Shown one piece after another: positions 25,529-34,464 of a stretch of 37,356 nt of DNA. The DNA is from Candidatus Limisoma faecipullorum (lineage in GTDB: Bacteria; Bacteroidota; Bacteroidia; Bacteroidales; Muribaculaceae), in contig JADIMC010000035.1 of the NCBI GenBank assembly GCA_017694955.1, forward strand, positions 1 through 37,356, written 5' to 3'. A model generated the notes under the pieces. It worked only from the letters and a program-made list of their open reading frames with translations, was not told the DNA's origin and ran no database searches. The position numbers and the translations under genes are program-made. Position 1 is the stretch's first letter. Each line of letters opens with the position of its first letter.

Positions 25529-27196
25529 TTATTGTTTCTCCGGGAACTCTATAACTGCAAATCCCGACTTGGTGGCAGCACCCATAAGCAACAGGCTTCC
25601 CTCATCGCTCACACCCCATCCGGTATTGGCAGAAGGCGCGGAACAGTTAGGACCATCAAGCGAATAGGAGAACAACGGCTTACGCTCACTTGCCGCAAAA
25701 TTCGACAACGCCAATGCCGTGTTGGCTCCGGCAGAAAGATCGTAAACATACAAAGTCTGCGGTTCTGTGCTGCCTATGAAAGCGGCCTTGCCTGAAGTCA
25801 TCACAAGATAGCGTTCGGAATCATAAGTTATGATTCTCGCGTCTGTCCCAGGCGACGGTATAGCCGCAATGTCGAGCTTGAACAATTCGTTGAAATCACG
25901 GTCAACAAGCACTATCGGAGCCTGCGTGCTCGTATATACGTACTCATTGCCTGTGCCGACCTGGTTGACTGCCGCATAATAAGGAGCAGTTACGGATGGT
26001 GTGATCTGCGTAGGATTCGACACATTGGTGAATCCGGTAACGTCACATCGCAAAACCTGTGTCCCGTCCTGCGTGACGAAATACATCGTGCCGTTTCCTG
26101 CCTCGTCAAGATTTACAGAAAGATTGTCGCCAAGACGCACACCGCCCATTGCGACATTCGAAGCCTCGCCATCAAATGTGAATATCACTTCAGGAACAGA
26201 ATTTGCATCTGCCCAATGGTAAACCTTAAGGGCTGTTCCGTCACCGGCTGCCACACCTGTGGTAAGGTTGCTTATATAGACGTGTCCTTGAGCCAAGCGG
26301 CCTGCACTGATTGTATATGTTCCGCCTGCTATGCCGGTAGTATTGAGCACAGTCTCAACCGGAGAACCCGCCTTTATGCTCTCGAAGCTTAAAAGTTTCG
26401 GGAATGTACCGCCTTCACGCGAAACAATCAGCAAATTCTTGCCGTCAAAATCAACGCTACGGGTATTTTCTGCCGCAAAATCAGCATAAATGTCAGCACC
26501 GAGCGGATTCAGCGAATAGTCATAGACCGTACCGAGAGTGAAATCTGCGCCAAATACAGGCTCGCCCTCGAACGACAATCTATACTCGCTCTTCAATCCC
26601 TCGAAATCCATCAGAATCTTACCGGGATTGTCGGCTGAAACCACATTGTTGCTTCCTTCGGTAAGTGTGACAACCGTACGCTTCGGCATACACACTATCT
26701 CCACAATTTCCACTGTCTGCGCTCCTTCCACGCCAAGATACACCGTCTTGTCAATCTCACTGATAAAAGCGTCCTTCTGCTGACCGTCAGAACCCTTAAC
26801 CACCACTTTGCTGAGCAATGGTGTCTCCTTCGGAGCCTGAAGCGTAACGTTAAGAGTATATACCCCTACATTCTCGCCATTGAGCACCCTTATTTCTGCG
26901 GAACCCGACGTCACATCATAAGCTTCCTTGTCAAGCTTTGCTCCGAGGGAAAGCTTGCCACTCACTTTCAGCGCCTCGATATCCGTCTCGGCAGGGATAT
27001 TGAAAGCCACGGTCTTCGATGCCTCGTCAACTGTTCCGGCATAGGTTTCCGTCCCTGTAAGACCTCCGTTAGTCACATTGAGGCTGTATATGAACACCTC
27101 ACCCGACGGATTGTCAACAAACGGCTCTTCTTCGCAAGCCGTCACGAAGAGCATCAGGCAGGAGATGCATATTGTCTTATAAATCAATTTCATCAT
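25529..27196 (-). CDS. Surface lipoprotein, DUF4623/DUF5018-like with beta-propeller
   Basis: 555 residues. The lipoprotein signal ends VTA-C (Cys21) and is followed by EEEPFVDN, an acidic run matching Bacteroidota surface-export signals. Two or three Ig-like modules (about 30-215: SGEVFIYSLNVTNG, then ATSGSAEIRVL-like strands, then the VVVKGSDG module) precede a propeller-like domain (about 220-550). Such proteins occupy the surface glycan-binding slot next to SusD in Sus-like operons, so substrate capture is the probable role. The DUF name is by resemblance only. It is 20 nt after the susD-like gene. Confidence 0.72.
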   Translation of the reverse strand: MMKLIYKTICISCLMLFVTACEEEPFVDNPSGEVFIYSLNVTNGGLTGTETYAGTVDEASKTVAFNIPAETDIEALKVSGKLSLGAKLDKEAYDVTSGSAEIRVLNGENVGVYTLNVTLQAPKETPLLSKVVVKGSDGQQKDAFISEIDKTVYLGVEGAQTVEIVEIVCMPKRTVVTLTEGSNNVVSADNPGKILMDFEGLKSEYRLSFEGEPVFGADFTLGTVYDYSLNPLGADIYADFAAENTRSVDFDGKNLLIVSREGGTFPKLLSFESIKAGSPVETVLNTTGIAGGTYTISAGRLAQGHVYISNLTTGVAAGDGTALKVYHWADANSVPEVIFTFDGEASNVAMGGVRLGDNLSVNLDEAGNGTMYFVTQDGTQVLRCDVTGFTNVSNPTQITPSVTAPYYAAVNQVGTGNEYVYTSTQAPIVLVDRDFNELFKLDIAAIPSPGTDARIITYDSERYLVMTSGKAAFIGSTEPQTLYVYDLSAGANTALALSNFAASERKPLFSYSLDGPNCSAPSANTGWGVSDEGSLLLMGAATKSGFAVIEFPEKQ

Positions 27197-27216
27197 ATCT
27201 GTAAAATTCTAAATGT

Positions 27217-28944
27217 TTATTCTTCATCCATCCACTCTTTAGTCTGAGTCAGCTTATAGCCGTTGTCCTCATACAATTGTATCTGATCCTTCGGTATCGG
27301 CTTCACATAATTCTTTGCCTCAGGAGCCTTGCGGGCAGTGCCACGGTTGCACAATATGAAACCCTCCTCCGCGCCGCCGTCAATATAGACCTCCGTGCGG
27401 TTGGCCTTCGGATAGTCGCTGTAGCGGATATATGCGCCATAGCGGATGTCAGGATTAGTCTCGTTGCACATATAGTCGAGCTTCTTCCACCTCTTCAGGT
27501 CGCTATAACGCAAACCCTCGAAGCACATCTCGACACGACGCTCACGACGTATTTCCCAAAGCATTGCAGGCACGTCAGGGTCGCGTTTCGGGTCGTCATA
27601 GGCTGTGCCGTTAACTCCCGGCTGGTTGCCAAGCATCTGCAAATCGGGAATCGACATACCGTTGCGGCGGCGTATGAGATTGATGGAAGCGTCCAGATCC
27701 GACTGCGACAACTCTCCCAATTCGTAGCAAGCCTCGGCATAGTTGAGTAGCACTTCCGAATAGCGCAGCAACGGGCAATCCGTCTCGTTGTTCTGCCCAC
27801 GGTATTTCTGGTCTTCACTCGTGGCTTGCGTGTCGTCCATGAACTTGCACATCGAATATCCGGAAGTTGAATAGTTGAACGGTGTGCAATCTTCTCCGCG
27901 CACATAGTATTTCGTGCGGAATGTCTCCGTCAGGCGCGGGTCACGGCCGGCAAAAAACTCATCAGCTGTCTGCGGATCCCAATTTGCGTCAAGATGTACC
28001 GGCAGACCGTCATCAGTCAGGTACGATTCAAGCAACGCCCGGTTGGCACCAGTCTGTGCCTCTGCGTTGTTGTAGGTCAGCACACAGTGGGTGAGCGTAC
28101 CTCCAAGATATTTCCTGTAGAAGATCACCTCAGGATTCCCTGCCAGATCGTCGGACGAGAAAAGTGCGTTATAGTCCGGAGAGACGGAGAACAATCCCGA
28201 CTGCATCACTATCAACGCCGCTTCGCGAGACATCTTTATCATCTCATTGCCGAGAGCCGCGTCGATATTGTGATATTTCAGGAAAGTGCCTTCACGCAAT
28301 GCAAGACGTGAAACCATGGCCGCAACCACATAGCGGTTGATTACCAAGTCGCCGTCGTTGGTGCGCACATTATCCATCGCAAATTGGAAATCTTCCATAA
28401 TTTTCCTGTCAACTTCCGTACGAGGGTCACGGTCCTTGAACATTGCATCGCGGTCGGATGCGTCAAGACGAGCGTCGTACCAAGGCACATCCCCGTAGCC
28501 GAACACCATATTGGCATATTGCATTCCACGGAAAAACCGCCCTATGCCAAGCCAATGATTAAGGGCCTCTTCAGAAAGGCCAGGAACAGTCTGAACCTTT
28601 TCAATCATATAATTAGCCTTGCGTATCACGCCAAAATCCCAACCGGAATCAGAATCCGGAACACGGATTGGGGTAAACTCGCCCTGCACGTTCCACGCAA
28701 TGTCGTCGTTGAAAGTGTCGCCATTGCCGAAAGAGCTGCCGCCGATAAGCCCCGATGTCCCGTAACCGTTGAAAAATGTCGGATAGAAACCATAGGAATA
28801 TGTGCGGCAATGCTCTTCTGTCTGCCAATATTCAGAGTCTTCCAACGAATCGAATGGCGGACGTTCGAAATAATCCGTACAGGATGTGAATGATATTGCG
28901 GAGAGCATCAGTAAAGTCGATGCCATTATCTTTAATCTTTTCAT
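27217..28944 (-). CDS. SusD/RagB family nutrient-binding outer-membrane lipoprotein
   Basis: 575 residues from ATG 28944 (MKRLKIMASTLLMLSAISFTSC; 28953 is an alternative). Lipidation falls on the Cys of FTSC, followed by TDYFERPPFDSLEDSEYW, the usual SusD start. TPR-type helices and the C-terminal RRERRVEMCFEGLRYSDLKRW block (around residues 490-515) are characteristic. SusD caps its SusC partner and traps the oligomer before import. It starts 20 nt after the susC stop, and its order after SusC is standard. Confidence 0.95.
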   Translation of the reverse strand: MKRLKIMASTLLMLSAISFTSCTDYFERPPFDSLEDSEYWQTEEHCRTYSYGFYPTFFNGYGTSGLIGGSSFGNGDTFNDDIAWNVQGEFTPIRVPDSDSGWDFGVIRKANYMIEKVQTVPGLSEEALNHWLGIGRFFRGMQYANMVFGYGDVPWYDARLDASDRDAMFKDRDPRTEVDRKIMEDFQFAMDNVRTNDGDLVINRYVVAAMVSRLALREGTFLKYHNIDAALGNEMIKMSREAALIVMQSGLFSVSPDYNALFSSDDLAGNPEVIFYRKYLGGTLTHCVLTYNNAEAQTGANRALLESYLTDDGLPVHLDANWDPQTADEFFAGRDPRLTETFRTKYYVRGEDCTPFNYSTSGYSMCKFMDDTQATSEDQKYRGQNNETDCPLLRYSEVLLNYAEACYELGELSQSDLDASINLIRRRNGMSIPDLQMLGNQPGVNGTAYDDPKRDPDVPAMLWEIRRERRVEMCFEGLRYSDLKRWKKLDYMCNETNPDIRYGAYIRYSDYPKANRTEVYIDGGAEEGFILCNRGTARKAPEAKNYVKPIPKDQIQLYEDNGYKLTQTKEWMDEE

Positions 28945-28964
28945 ACTATTCATTTTTTAATGGG

Positions 28965-31900
28965 TTAGAACGTTACTTGCAATCCGAATGAAGTATTGCG
29001 CGAATACGGATACGAACGCCCGATATAGTCGCCGTCGCCCGTTGATGTGCGAGTTTCCGGGTCAATTGGAATATCGCCGAGATGGTCGAATTCAAACACA
29101 TTCTCCAACGACAGATACAGACGCAACTTGCTTATCTTCGCCTTACGTGTCCACTTTTCCGGGAACGTGTAACCTACCGTGATATTCTTGATACGGCAAT
29201 ATGCCATATTAAGCAAATATTTCGTCTGCGGCAGGAAGTTCTGCGTCTGGTTAGATTGTCCCGTGTTGCTCAGTGCCGGATAGAAAGCGTCGCGGTTGTC
29301 GGGCGTCCAGTAATCAAGCTGGTGGGTGTACCATGCTTCAAGATAATTGAAGCCCGGAATCACGACTGAACCTGTTCCCCAATAGTCACGCTTGCCCACA
29401 CCCTGAATGAAGATGCCAAGGTCAACGCCTTTCCAATCCAAATCAAGACGTGCTCCATACTCGTAACGGGGCGACGAGTTTCCGATAATCTTCTTATCGC
29501 CCGGATCGTCAATGGTATTGTCGCCCGGCGTAATCTTGCCGTCACCGTTCAAGTCCTTGTACTTGATGTCGCCCGGACCGTAGAAGAACCATCCGTTGGT
29601 TTCATAGTAGCTCTGCGACGGTATGCCTTCTTTCAGCACCAGCTTTCCTGACGGGTCGGTCTCGAAATCGTCCTCAGTGAAGAAACGGTCAGTCTCGAAT
29701 CCCCATATCTCGCCATATTCACGTCCCTCATACGAGCCGAGAGCGCGGGAATTGGTGCTGAGCTTGTCGTAGAACGAGCGTGCGTCGGACAAATAAGCGT
29801 TGACCGAAATGCCCAGTCCGTTATTGAAACGGTGGCGGAAATCAAGTGCGATTTCCCATCCGCGTGTATTAAGCTCACCATAGTTGCGGTAAGGCGGTGT
29901 CTGTCCGTAAGTTGCAGGCAGAGTCTCGCCTGTGGCAATCATATTTGAATTTCTGCGGTTATACCAGTCGAACGACAGTCCGAGACGATTGTCGAAGAAC
30001 CGCATGTCGATACCGATGTCGCCAGTAGTGATTGTCTCCCACGTGAATCCGTCGCGGATGGCTGTCGGCAGTCCGAACGAACGCTCTCCGGTAGTGCCTA
30101 TCACCCACGTCGTTGTTGTAGGAGTAAGCAACGGGCGGAACAAGTTGGCGCCAACCGACTGGTTACCTATCGAGCCATAGGAGCCACGTATCTTCAAATG
30201 GCTGAGCCATGGCTTCAGTCCCTGCATGAAATTTTCCTCGCTCATAATCCATCCTGCGGAACCCGACGGGAAAAATCCCCATTGCTGGTCGGCCGGGAAA
30301 TTGGAAGAGCCGTCCAAACGGCCGTTAAGCTCAAGCAGATAACGATTGTTGAACGCATAGTTCAATCGGAGGAAATAACCGGCACGTGCCTCATGGGTCT
30401 TGTAGGCCGAAGCATATTGGTCGCCCGAGGTAAGCGATATTTCCGGATGGTTGTTGAGTATCATATCACGGCGCTCGGAAGTATTTCCATACGAACGGTA
30501 CATTTCGATATTCGCACCGGCAATAGCGCCAAGAGAATGCTTGCCTAATTCCTTATTGTAGCGGAAAAGAGCGTTCAACACGTGGAAATCGCTCATATCC
30601 GTGGCTCTTACGACTTTGTTGTGGGTCTCTGCAGTCCATATCTCGTTCTTCATACCGGCACCACCCCAGAAGTTCCAACCGCCAACCTGTCCTCCGTTGG
30701 TCTCGGTAAAGCGGCTGACATGAGTAAACGTATAATCTGCCTCGAAGTCAAGTCCCGGTATAATGTGCGCCGTACCGCCGACAGATATGCGCATATAGTT
30801 GTTTGACTTATTATTCCTGTTTGCCTGCTCGATTTCAGTCACCACATTGTGGAACGGTATCCCCTGATATGTGCCATAAGGCATCATCTTCGGCCAGCGG
30901 TAAAGGTAATACCATTCGTCGTAGCTTGACGACGGTCCGAAATTATAAGGAGTGTCATACTCGTAACGGGTATAAAGCAACTTCGACCGTACCTCAAAAT
31001 GCTTGTTAAGCTCGGTATTGGTGCCAAACGTAACGTTGTAACGGTCGTACTGGTCGGTATTCACCTTGATGATTCCTTCCGACCCGAGATAACCGAGACT
31101 GAGGTTGTAAGCCGTATTTCCCGACGAGCCCGACAACGACAGGTTGTGATTCTGCTGGAAGGAATTTTTCTTTATGAACATTTCCGGAGCATCGAAACTG
31201 CGGTAGAAATACATCTTGCCGTCGATGATGTCGAAATCTCGTCCAAGAACCATTTCCGGGCTGAGATTAACATTGCCATACACACGTTCCCATTCCTTCA
31301 TCCTCTCTATGGATTCCAGATTCCAGCTAAGATAACAGGAGTTGGTCTGCTCGGAAAGGTTAGGATTGGCGCGCAGGCCTGCCGCCCACGACATTTCCGC
31401 GCCTTCCCACGTCTCCACTATTTCAGGAGTCACGGTAGGACGCTTCCACGAGAAGTTGTTGCTATAGTTGATTGAGAATTTTTCCCCTCTCTTCGCTTTC
31501 TTCGTGGTGATGAGCACTACACCGAACGCGGCCTTCACACCATAAATCGATGCAGACGCGGCATCCTTCAGCACGGAAACGCTTTCGATATCTTCCGGAT
31601 TGATGTTTTGCAAACTGTTGCACTCCACATTGTCCACAAGAATAAGCGGGGCTGTGCTTCCCAGATTGGACCCCACCATACCGCGGATTTTCATTGTCGG
31701 GTCAGTGCCCATCTCTCCGGTCGCCGTATATATCGTCAGACCCGGGACAGAACCCTGCAAACCGCGAGCCACATCGGTGATAGGACGCGCTTCGAGCTGC
31801 TTCTCCACATCCACGGTGCTGACAGCACCCGTAAGGTTGACCTTCTTCTGTGTGCCATAACCTACGACTACGACTTCGTCGAGCACTTCCGAATCAGAAT

Positions 31901-32534
31901 TGAGTGCAAAGTCAACCTTGCTACGGTTGCCTATGCGCGAAGTACGTGTCTTCATTCCTACATATGAAACTTCAATCACGCTATTATCATTGAAATCTCC
32001 GCTGAGCGTGTAATTTCCAGAAAGGTCAGTGATGACACCCTCCTTGCCTCCGACAATACGCACATTTGCACCGATAAGCGGATTGCCGCTCTCATCGAGA
32101 ATCTGCCCTCTTACGGTGCGCTTCTGCCCTTCATTCGAGCCGGAGCTTGTGCCGGAATTCATCTTTTCGTTTCTCGACAATATTATATGCCTGCCCTCTA
32201 TGGCATAATACACGCCTGTCCCGCGGAACATATCGTTCAGCACATCCGTGACCGAACGGTTCACGGCAGACATATTGACGGAACGTTTTGTATCGACATT
32301 GGAATTCACTATGAACAGGTAGCCTGTCTGACGTTCTATTTCCGACAGGACAGATTGCACCGTTGTCTGCTTAACAGAGATGGTCACTTTTTCAGACTTT
32401 ATCTCCGCACCATCAGCTGTGGCGGCTGGCATTGCAAACAAAACCAGCAGCACACAAGCCAATTTCATCATATTTAATACTCGGTTAATGGATTTTAAAG
32501 GTGGGTTTAAACTCACCTTGATTTTTTTATTCAT
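28965..32534 (-). CDS. SusC/RagA TonB-linked outer-membrane transporter with STN domain
   Basis: 1189 residues. The signal anchor lies at about 23-42. An STN (secretin/TonB N-terminal) domain follows at about 48-120 (ISVKQTTVQSVLSEIERQTG), then a carboxypeptidase-regulatory-like domain (140-212, GQILDESGNPLIGANVRI), a TonB box (DEVVVVGYGTQKK, 219-231), a plug (about 232-350) and a 22-strand barrel ending in TSFGLQVTF. The STN domain means the transporter can signal to a FecR anti-sigma factor, and fecR is the next gene upstream. It imports oligomers delivered by SusD. The start 32534 coincides with a plus-strand promoter box of a predicted antisense RNA. Confidence 0.96.
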   Translation of the reverse strand: MNKKIKVSLNPPLKSINRVLNMMKLACVLLVLFAMPAATADGAEIKSEKVTISVKQTTVQSVLSEIERQTGYLFIVNSNVDTKRSVNMSAVNRSVTDVLNDMFRGTGVYYAIEGRHIILSRNEKMNSGTSSGSNEGQKRTVRGQILDESGNPLIGANVRIVGGKEGVITDLSGNYTLSGDFNDNSVIEVSYVGMKTRTSRIGNRSKVDFALNSDSEVLDEVVVVGYGTQKKVNLTGAVSTVDVEKQLEARPITDVARGLQGSVPGLTIYTATGEMGTDPTMKIRGMVGSNLGSTAPLILVDNVECNSLQNINPEDIESVSVLKDAASASIYGVKAAFGVVLITTKKAKRGEKFSINYSNNFSWKRPTVTPEIVETWEGAEMSWAAGLRANPNLSEQTNSCYLSWNLESIERMKEWERVYGNVNLSPEMVLGRDFDIIDGKMYFYRSFDAPEMFIKKNSFQQNHNLSLSGSSGNTAYNLSLGYLGSEGIIKVNTDQYDRYNVTFGTNTELNKHFEVRSKLLYTRYEYDTPYNFGPSSSYDEWYYLYRWPKMMPYGTYQGIPFHNVVTEIEQANRNNKSNNYMRISVGGTAHIIPGLDFEADYTFTHVSRFTETNGGQVGGWNFWGGAGMKNEIWTAETHNKVVRATDMSDFHVLNALFRYNKELGKHSLGAIAGANIEMYRSYGNTSERRDMILNNHPEISLTSGDQYASAYKTHEARAGYFLRLNYAFNNRYLLELNGRLDGSSNFPADQQWGFFPSGSAGWIMSEENFMQGLKPWLSHLKIRGSYGSIGNQSVGANLFRPLLTPTTTTWVIGTTGERSFGLPTAIRDGFTWETITTGDIGIDMRFFDNRLGLSFDWYNRRNSNMIATGETLPATYGQTPPYRNYGELNTRGWEIALDFRHRFNNGLGISVNAYLSDARSFYDKLSTNSRALGSYEGREYGEIWGFETDRFFTEDDFETDPSGKLVLKEGIPSQSYYETNGWFFYGPGDIKYKDLNGDGKITPGDNTIDDPGDKKIIGNSSPRYEYGARLDLDWKGVDLGIFIQGVGKRDYWGTGSVVIPGFNYLEAWYTHQLDYWTPDNRDAFYPALSNTGQSNQTQNFLPQTKYLLNMAYCRIKNITVGYTFPEKWTRKAKISKLRLYLSLENVFEFDHLGDIPIDPETRTSTGDGDYIGRSYPYSRNTSFGLQVTF

Positions 32535-32541
32535 ATCTTTG
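32534..32541 (+). promoter_or_regulatory. -7 box of the predicted antisense RNA
   Basis: TATCTTTG on the plus strand is a full TAnnTTTG match and overlaps the first base of the susC start codon on the other strand. The -33 region has no good TTTG at 19-20 nt, so this is a partial promoter. Confidence 0.45.
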
Positions 32542-32546
32542 TAAAC

Positions 32547-32637
32547 TTATTAAGATTCGATAACTCAGAAACTTCCTGTTTCTGTATTTCATTTATTGGA
32601 TCGGAGCCGGCACATATGGGAGGTTGCCGGCTTTTTT
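32547..32637 (+). ncRNA. Candidate antisense RNA opposite the susC leader (DonS-like position)
   Basis: A plus-strand -7 box (32534-32541) and a terminator (32605-32637) bracket about 90 nt between fecR and susC, antisense to the susC 5' leader and starting almost at its ATG. In Bacteroides, DonS-type cis-antisense RNAs lie in exactly this position in Sus-like loci and repress susC expression. There is no open frame of note on this strand. The start is inferred from the promoter box; the end from the T-run. Confidence 0.5.
32605..32637 (+). terminator. Rho-independent terminator of the antisense RNA
   Basis: AGCCGGC (32605-32611) and GCCGGCT (32626-32632) form a perfect 7-bp G/C-rich stem with a 14-nt loop, followed directly by TTTTTT on the plus strand. 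No plus-strand protein gene lies upstream, which is why a non-coding transcript is proposed. Confidence 0.7.
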
Positions 32638-32682
32638 ATGGAATAATGGTTTATGCTTCGGTTTATTTTCTCATAGGCAACT

Positions 32683-33612
32683 TCATTTTATGTGAATAAT
32701 ACGTCTGTCTGTTTCTCTCTCAAATTTGAAATCCACATCGTGCTTCAGCACGTGTAACGCGTACTCTATCCCATCCGACTTATAAAATTTGCCGGAATAC
32801 GACACATCCTGCAAATCATCCCTGTCAATAACGACTGTCACGCCGTAATATTTCTCGAACTTTTTCATGATTTCCGGGAACGAATTGTCCTTCAGGCTGA
32901 TTATGCCTTCACGCCAACGGAACGAGTCATAATCGTCGATTTCCGATATGGCAAATCCTCCGTCTGACGACAGATGCGCTCTTTGACCCGGATGCAACAG
33001 GTATTCCTTACCATCCCTGCTTACCTTCACCTTTCCCTCAATCAGCGATGTGCTGAAACTGTGCTCCGAAGAATAAGCCTCGACATCGAATGTAGTGCCC
33101 AGCACCTCGATCATCCCTTCATTTGTCATAACCCTGAACGGCTTATCCTTATCTTTAGCCACATTGAAATATCCTTCTCCGTCGATTTCCACACGACGCT
33201 CTGTGCCGGTAAACATTGCCGGATACCTTAATGTGGTATTCGAATTAAGCCATACATCCGACCCATCGGCAAGCTTCAGATTCAGCTGCTGACCTGCCGG
33301 AACAGTTATCTCCTGCATAGGAATCTCCACCGGGAATACATAAGTTCTCGCCAAATAAGCCAGCAACAGAGTGACGACTGCCACCGCGGCAATTTTCGAC
33401 AACCTGATCGCAATGCGACGCACACGCAATCCCGTCAACCGAGCGGAAGGAAACTCGTTATCGGCAAGAAGCACTGTGGCATCGAACATCGAACGCGCCT
33501 GCATGAACAGTTTTAAGTTCTCAGGCGACGACTCGACCCATTGCCTCACTGCCGCACGTTCATCTTCTGTAGCTGTATGCGAAAAATATCTGTATAATAT
33601 ACCTTTATCCAT
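32683..33612 (-). CDS. FecR-family anti-sigma factor
   Basis: 309 residues. A cytoplasmic N-terminal sigma-binding region (1-70, YFSHTATEDERAAVRQWV) is followed by one membrane helix (about 72-92) and a periplasmic FecR domain (about 98-195, with WLNSNTTLRYP, EGYFNVAKDKDKPF and VLGTTFDVEAY). A DUF4974 C-terminal domain (about 238-305, SFPEIMKKFEKYYGVTV) binds the STN domain of the partner transporter. It links the SusC at 28965-32534 to the ECF sigma factor at 33694-34266. The translation start is partly enclosed in the hairpin 33613-33668. Confidence 0.94.
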   Translation of the reverse strand: MDKGILYRYFSHTATEDERAAVRQWVESSPENLKLFMQARSMFDATVLLADNEFPSARLTGLRVRRIAIRLSKIAAVAVVTLLLAYLARTYVFPVEIPMQEITVPAGQQLNLKLADGSDVWLNSNTTLRYPAMFTGTERRVEIDGEGYFNVAKDKDKPFRVMTNEGMIEVLGTTFDVEAYSSEHSFSTSLIEGKVKVSRDGKEYLLHPGQRAHLSSDGGFAISEIDDYDSFRWREGIISLKDNSFPEIMKKFEKYYGVTVVIDRDDLQDVSYSGKFYKSDGIEYALHVLKHDVDFKFERETDRRIIHIK

Positions 33613-33668
33613 ATAGGGTTATGATTGCTATCTGCTTTTATAGCGAATAAGCAGAGCAATGTCCCTAT
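33613..33668 (-). promoter_or_regulatory. Hairpin abutting the fecR start codon
   Basis: Outer arms ATAGGG (33613-33618) and CCCTAT (33663-33668) and inner arms ATTGC-TA-TCTGCTT (33624-33637) and AAGCAGAGCAAT (33649-33660) give an imperfect stem between the sigma-factor stop and fecR. The outer arm touches the fecR ATG. This could limit anti-sigma translation relative to sigma. Confidence 0.5.
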
Positions 33669-33693
33669 GTCAAAAATGTTAAATAAATTTAAT

Positions 33694-34266
33694 TCAGCAC
33701 ATCCCGCTGTGCCACAAGGAATAAACCAGCATCGCAACAGGCAAAAGTTCGCGCAATTCAACCCGCAGAATCTTCAAAGCTTTCGAAATATGGTATTCTA
33801 CCGCTTTAACCGACAATTTCTCCCTTTCCGAAATCTCAGAATACGTCATACCGTTGACACGGCTGAGCAAGAACACCCGCCTGGTCCTTTCGGGAAGCCT
33901 CGACAAAGCTCCGTTCACAGCATCCTTAAGCTCCTCGGTCATTATTTTATACGGGTCGAATGCCTCAAGCGACGAAATCGACATATTTATTTCCCATACA
34001 GCATCGTCGAACATACGGCTGTGAGTATCAGTATGGATACGCTTCATTTTTAGATAGTCAAGACACTTGTGCTTGACAACCGTAAGCACATATGCCTGCA
34101 CGTTGCCGGCATCTTTTACGCTTTCTCTGTTTTCCCACCAATATATGAATGAATCCATGACGATATCCTCTGCCGCAGGACGGTCATACAGATAATAATA
34201 GGCAAACTGTATGAATTTGTCTCTTTTGCTGAAAATGTCGTTGAATATTTCAATCTGGCAGTCCAT
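33694..34266 (-). CDS. ECF-type RNA polymerase sigma-70 factor
   Basis: 190 residues. Region 2 (about 10-80) has the DRPAAEDIVMDSFIYWWEN block and region 4 (about 122-178) a helix-turn-helix in MTYSEISEREKLSVKAVEYHISKAL. A short hydrophobic tail (LLPVAMLVYSLWHSGMC) ends the protein, seen in other Bacteroidota members of this group. Together with FecR and the STN-bearing SusC it forms a trans-envelope regulatory cascade in which substrate binding at SusC releases sigma. A TAnnTTTG box at 34285-34292 lies 18 nt before the ATG. Confidence 0.94.
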   Translation of the reverse strand: MDCQIEIFNDIFSKRDKFIQFAYYYLYDRPAAEDIVMDSFIYWWENRESVKDAGNVQAYVLTVVKHKCLDYLKMKRIHTDTHSRMFDDAVWEINMSISSLEAFDPYKIMTEELKDAVNGALSRLPERTRRVFLLSRVNGMTYSEISEREKLSVKAVEYHISKALKILRVELRELLPVAMLVYSLWHSGMC

Positions 34267-34284
34267 TTTTCTTTGAGCTTACTA

Positions 34285-34292
34285 CAAAATTA
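34285..34292 (-). promoter_or_regulatory. Bacteroides-type -7 box for the sigma-factor gene
   Basis: On the minus strand this reads TAATTTTG, a TAnnTTTG match, giving a leader of about 12 nt. No clear -33 element is seen. Confidence 0.4.
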
Positions 34293-34464
34293 AAGGTTTT
34301 TACAGACATAATGCGCATATTTGACTATATTTTTATCAACAAAGCGGACCTGGCAACTATTTTCCAATACACTGGTGAATGTAAGCTCAAATACAAATTG
34401 AACATTCGACATTCTAAAAACGTTATAATATAAATCATTAATTAAATCCAAAAATAAGTACGGT

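Noticed and set aside
32605-32637. Reading the hairpin as a terminator of the fecR/sigma transcript
   Set aside because: On the minus strand the stem is not followed by a T-run; the T6 is on the plus strand.
20559-34266. Mobile-element origin of the SusCD locus
   Set aside because: No integrase, transposase, tRNA-anchored repeat or sharp change in composition was seen at either border.
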